Positions 31,103-31,344 of a DNA stretch of 31,344 bases are shown here, piece by piece (the first letter of the stretch is position 1; every line of letters begins with the position of its first letter). The stretch spans positions 1-31,344 of the forward strand of contig CAKKTI010000251.1 of assembly GCA_920105805.1 (NCBI GenBank). The letters are read 5' to 3'. The notes below the pieces were generated by a model that was given only the letters and a program-made list of their open reading frames with translations, was not told where the DNA came from and made no database searches. Made by a program: the position numbers and the translations under genes. The DNA is from Condylostoma magnum. Taxonomy: Eukaryota > Ciliophora > Heterotrichea > Heterotrichida > Condylostomatidae.

Positions 31103-31344
31103 CTAAGACATTATATCCATATATCCTCTGAAATAATACGAAAATCTTCCCCAAAGCACTGTAAAAACTAGCGATATTAGATAAATTGATACAACTGCAC
31201 TGAAAAATAGGGATACTGCTAGGAGTATTATAAAATTTATCGGGTGGGTGTAAGGGTAAAAACTTGTGCACTCATCTGTTTGATCTTGACAGCAACTCAA
31301 AAACATTGAAAAGTATAAAGTTGCAACAATACTTCACATAAAAT
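31103..31344 (-). CDS. C-terminal part of a multi-pass membrane protein (partial)
   Basis: Open from the right edge of the window to TAG 31103-31105, followed in frame by TTT TAA TAA. At least 79 residues: a hydrophobic segment (WSIVATLYFSMFL, Trp from TGA), a Cys/Asp loop (SCCQDQTDEC), then two strong helices (PINFIILLAVSLFF and VVSIYLISLVFTVL) and a short tail (WGRFSYYFRGYMDIMS). The Cys-rich loop between helices suggests an extracytoplasmic side. No family is recognised from this fragment. Its 3' end converges on the channel gene with only about 34 bases between their TAG stops. Confidence 0.65.

Noticed and set aside
1-31344. CRISPR array, insertion sequence or virus-like element
   Set aside because: No spaced short palindromic repeats, transposase, integrase, reverse transcriptase or capsid-like frame was seen; the only repeats are within protein-coding genes.

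Overview
The window looks like nuclear DNA of a protist in which all three standard stop codons are also sense codons. Read with the standard code it gives only fragments. Read with UAA and UAG as Gln and UGA as Trp it resolves into long, mostly intronless genes. Homology fixes these meanings directly. UAA is the Gln of the PP2A GDIHGQ motif (4249-4251) and UAG the Gln of its RAHQLV motif (3706-3708). UGA is the Trp of PP2A LMWSDPD (3832-3834), of the PH-domain LVWF motif (1019-1021) and of a mitochondrial-type Na/Ca exchanger helix (2338-2340). Several genes nevertheless seem to end at UAG or UAA as well as UGA, and gene ends often carry two to four in-frame stop triplets. This fits the Condylostoma-type code (all three codons ambiguous) better than the karyorelict code (only UGA ambiguous). 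A heterotrich or related ciliate is the best guess. The syndinean Amoebophrya has a similar code and cannot be excluded from sequence alone. The DNA is AT-rich and starts favour an A-rich leader of the form ATAAAATG.

Layout. A plus-strand gene tail (1-150) and a PH-domain gene (596-1819) occupy the left end. Four minus-strand genes then run head to tail from 16958 down to about 1906: an N-myristoylation-motif proline-rich protein, a giant (3413 residue) cysteine-rich multi-pass receptor-like protein, a PP2A catalytic subunit and an NCLX-like exchanger. Divergent from these, eight plus-strand genes are packed between 17234 and 23499: a 99-residue protein, a coiled-coil protein, four basic or coiled-coil proteins of unknown family, a HEPN-domain protein and a protein with C-terminal membrane segments (one adjacent pair may be a single gene). 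Stop-to-start spacing there is often 1-50 nt. A Gln-rich small gene (minus, 24061-23651) and a weak small ORF (24106-24273) flank a 2.3 kb very AT-rich gene-poor stretch. The right end holds a TPR protein, ribosomal protein uL15 (L27A), a K+ channel with a degenerate cyclic-nucleotide-binding domain, and a convergent partial membrane protein.

The most unusual signals are: (1) a code in which all three stop triplets are sense codons yet apparently also terminate; (2) a 40-nt intron in the exchanger gene with U12-type AT-AC boundaries and a near-consensus U12 branch site; (3) operon-like one-strand gene clusters with almost no intergenic space; (4) a 10.2-kb intronless gene for a modular receptor-like protein whose three repeat families are separated by membrane helices; (5) an RX4H HEPN domain in one cluster.
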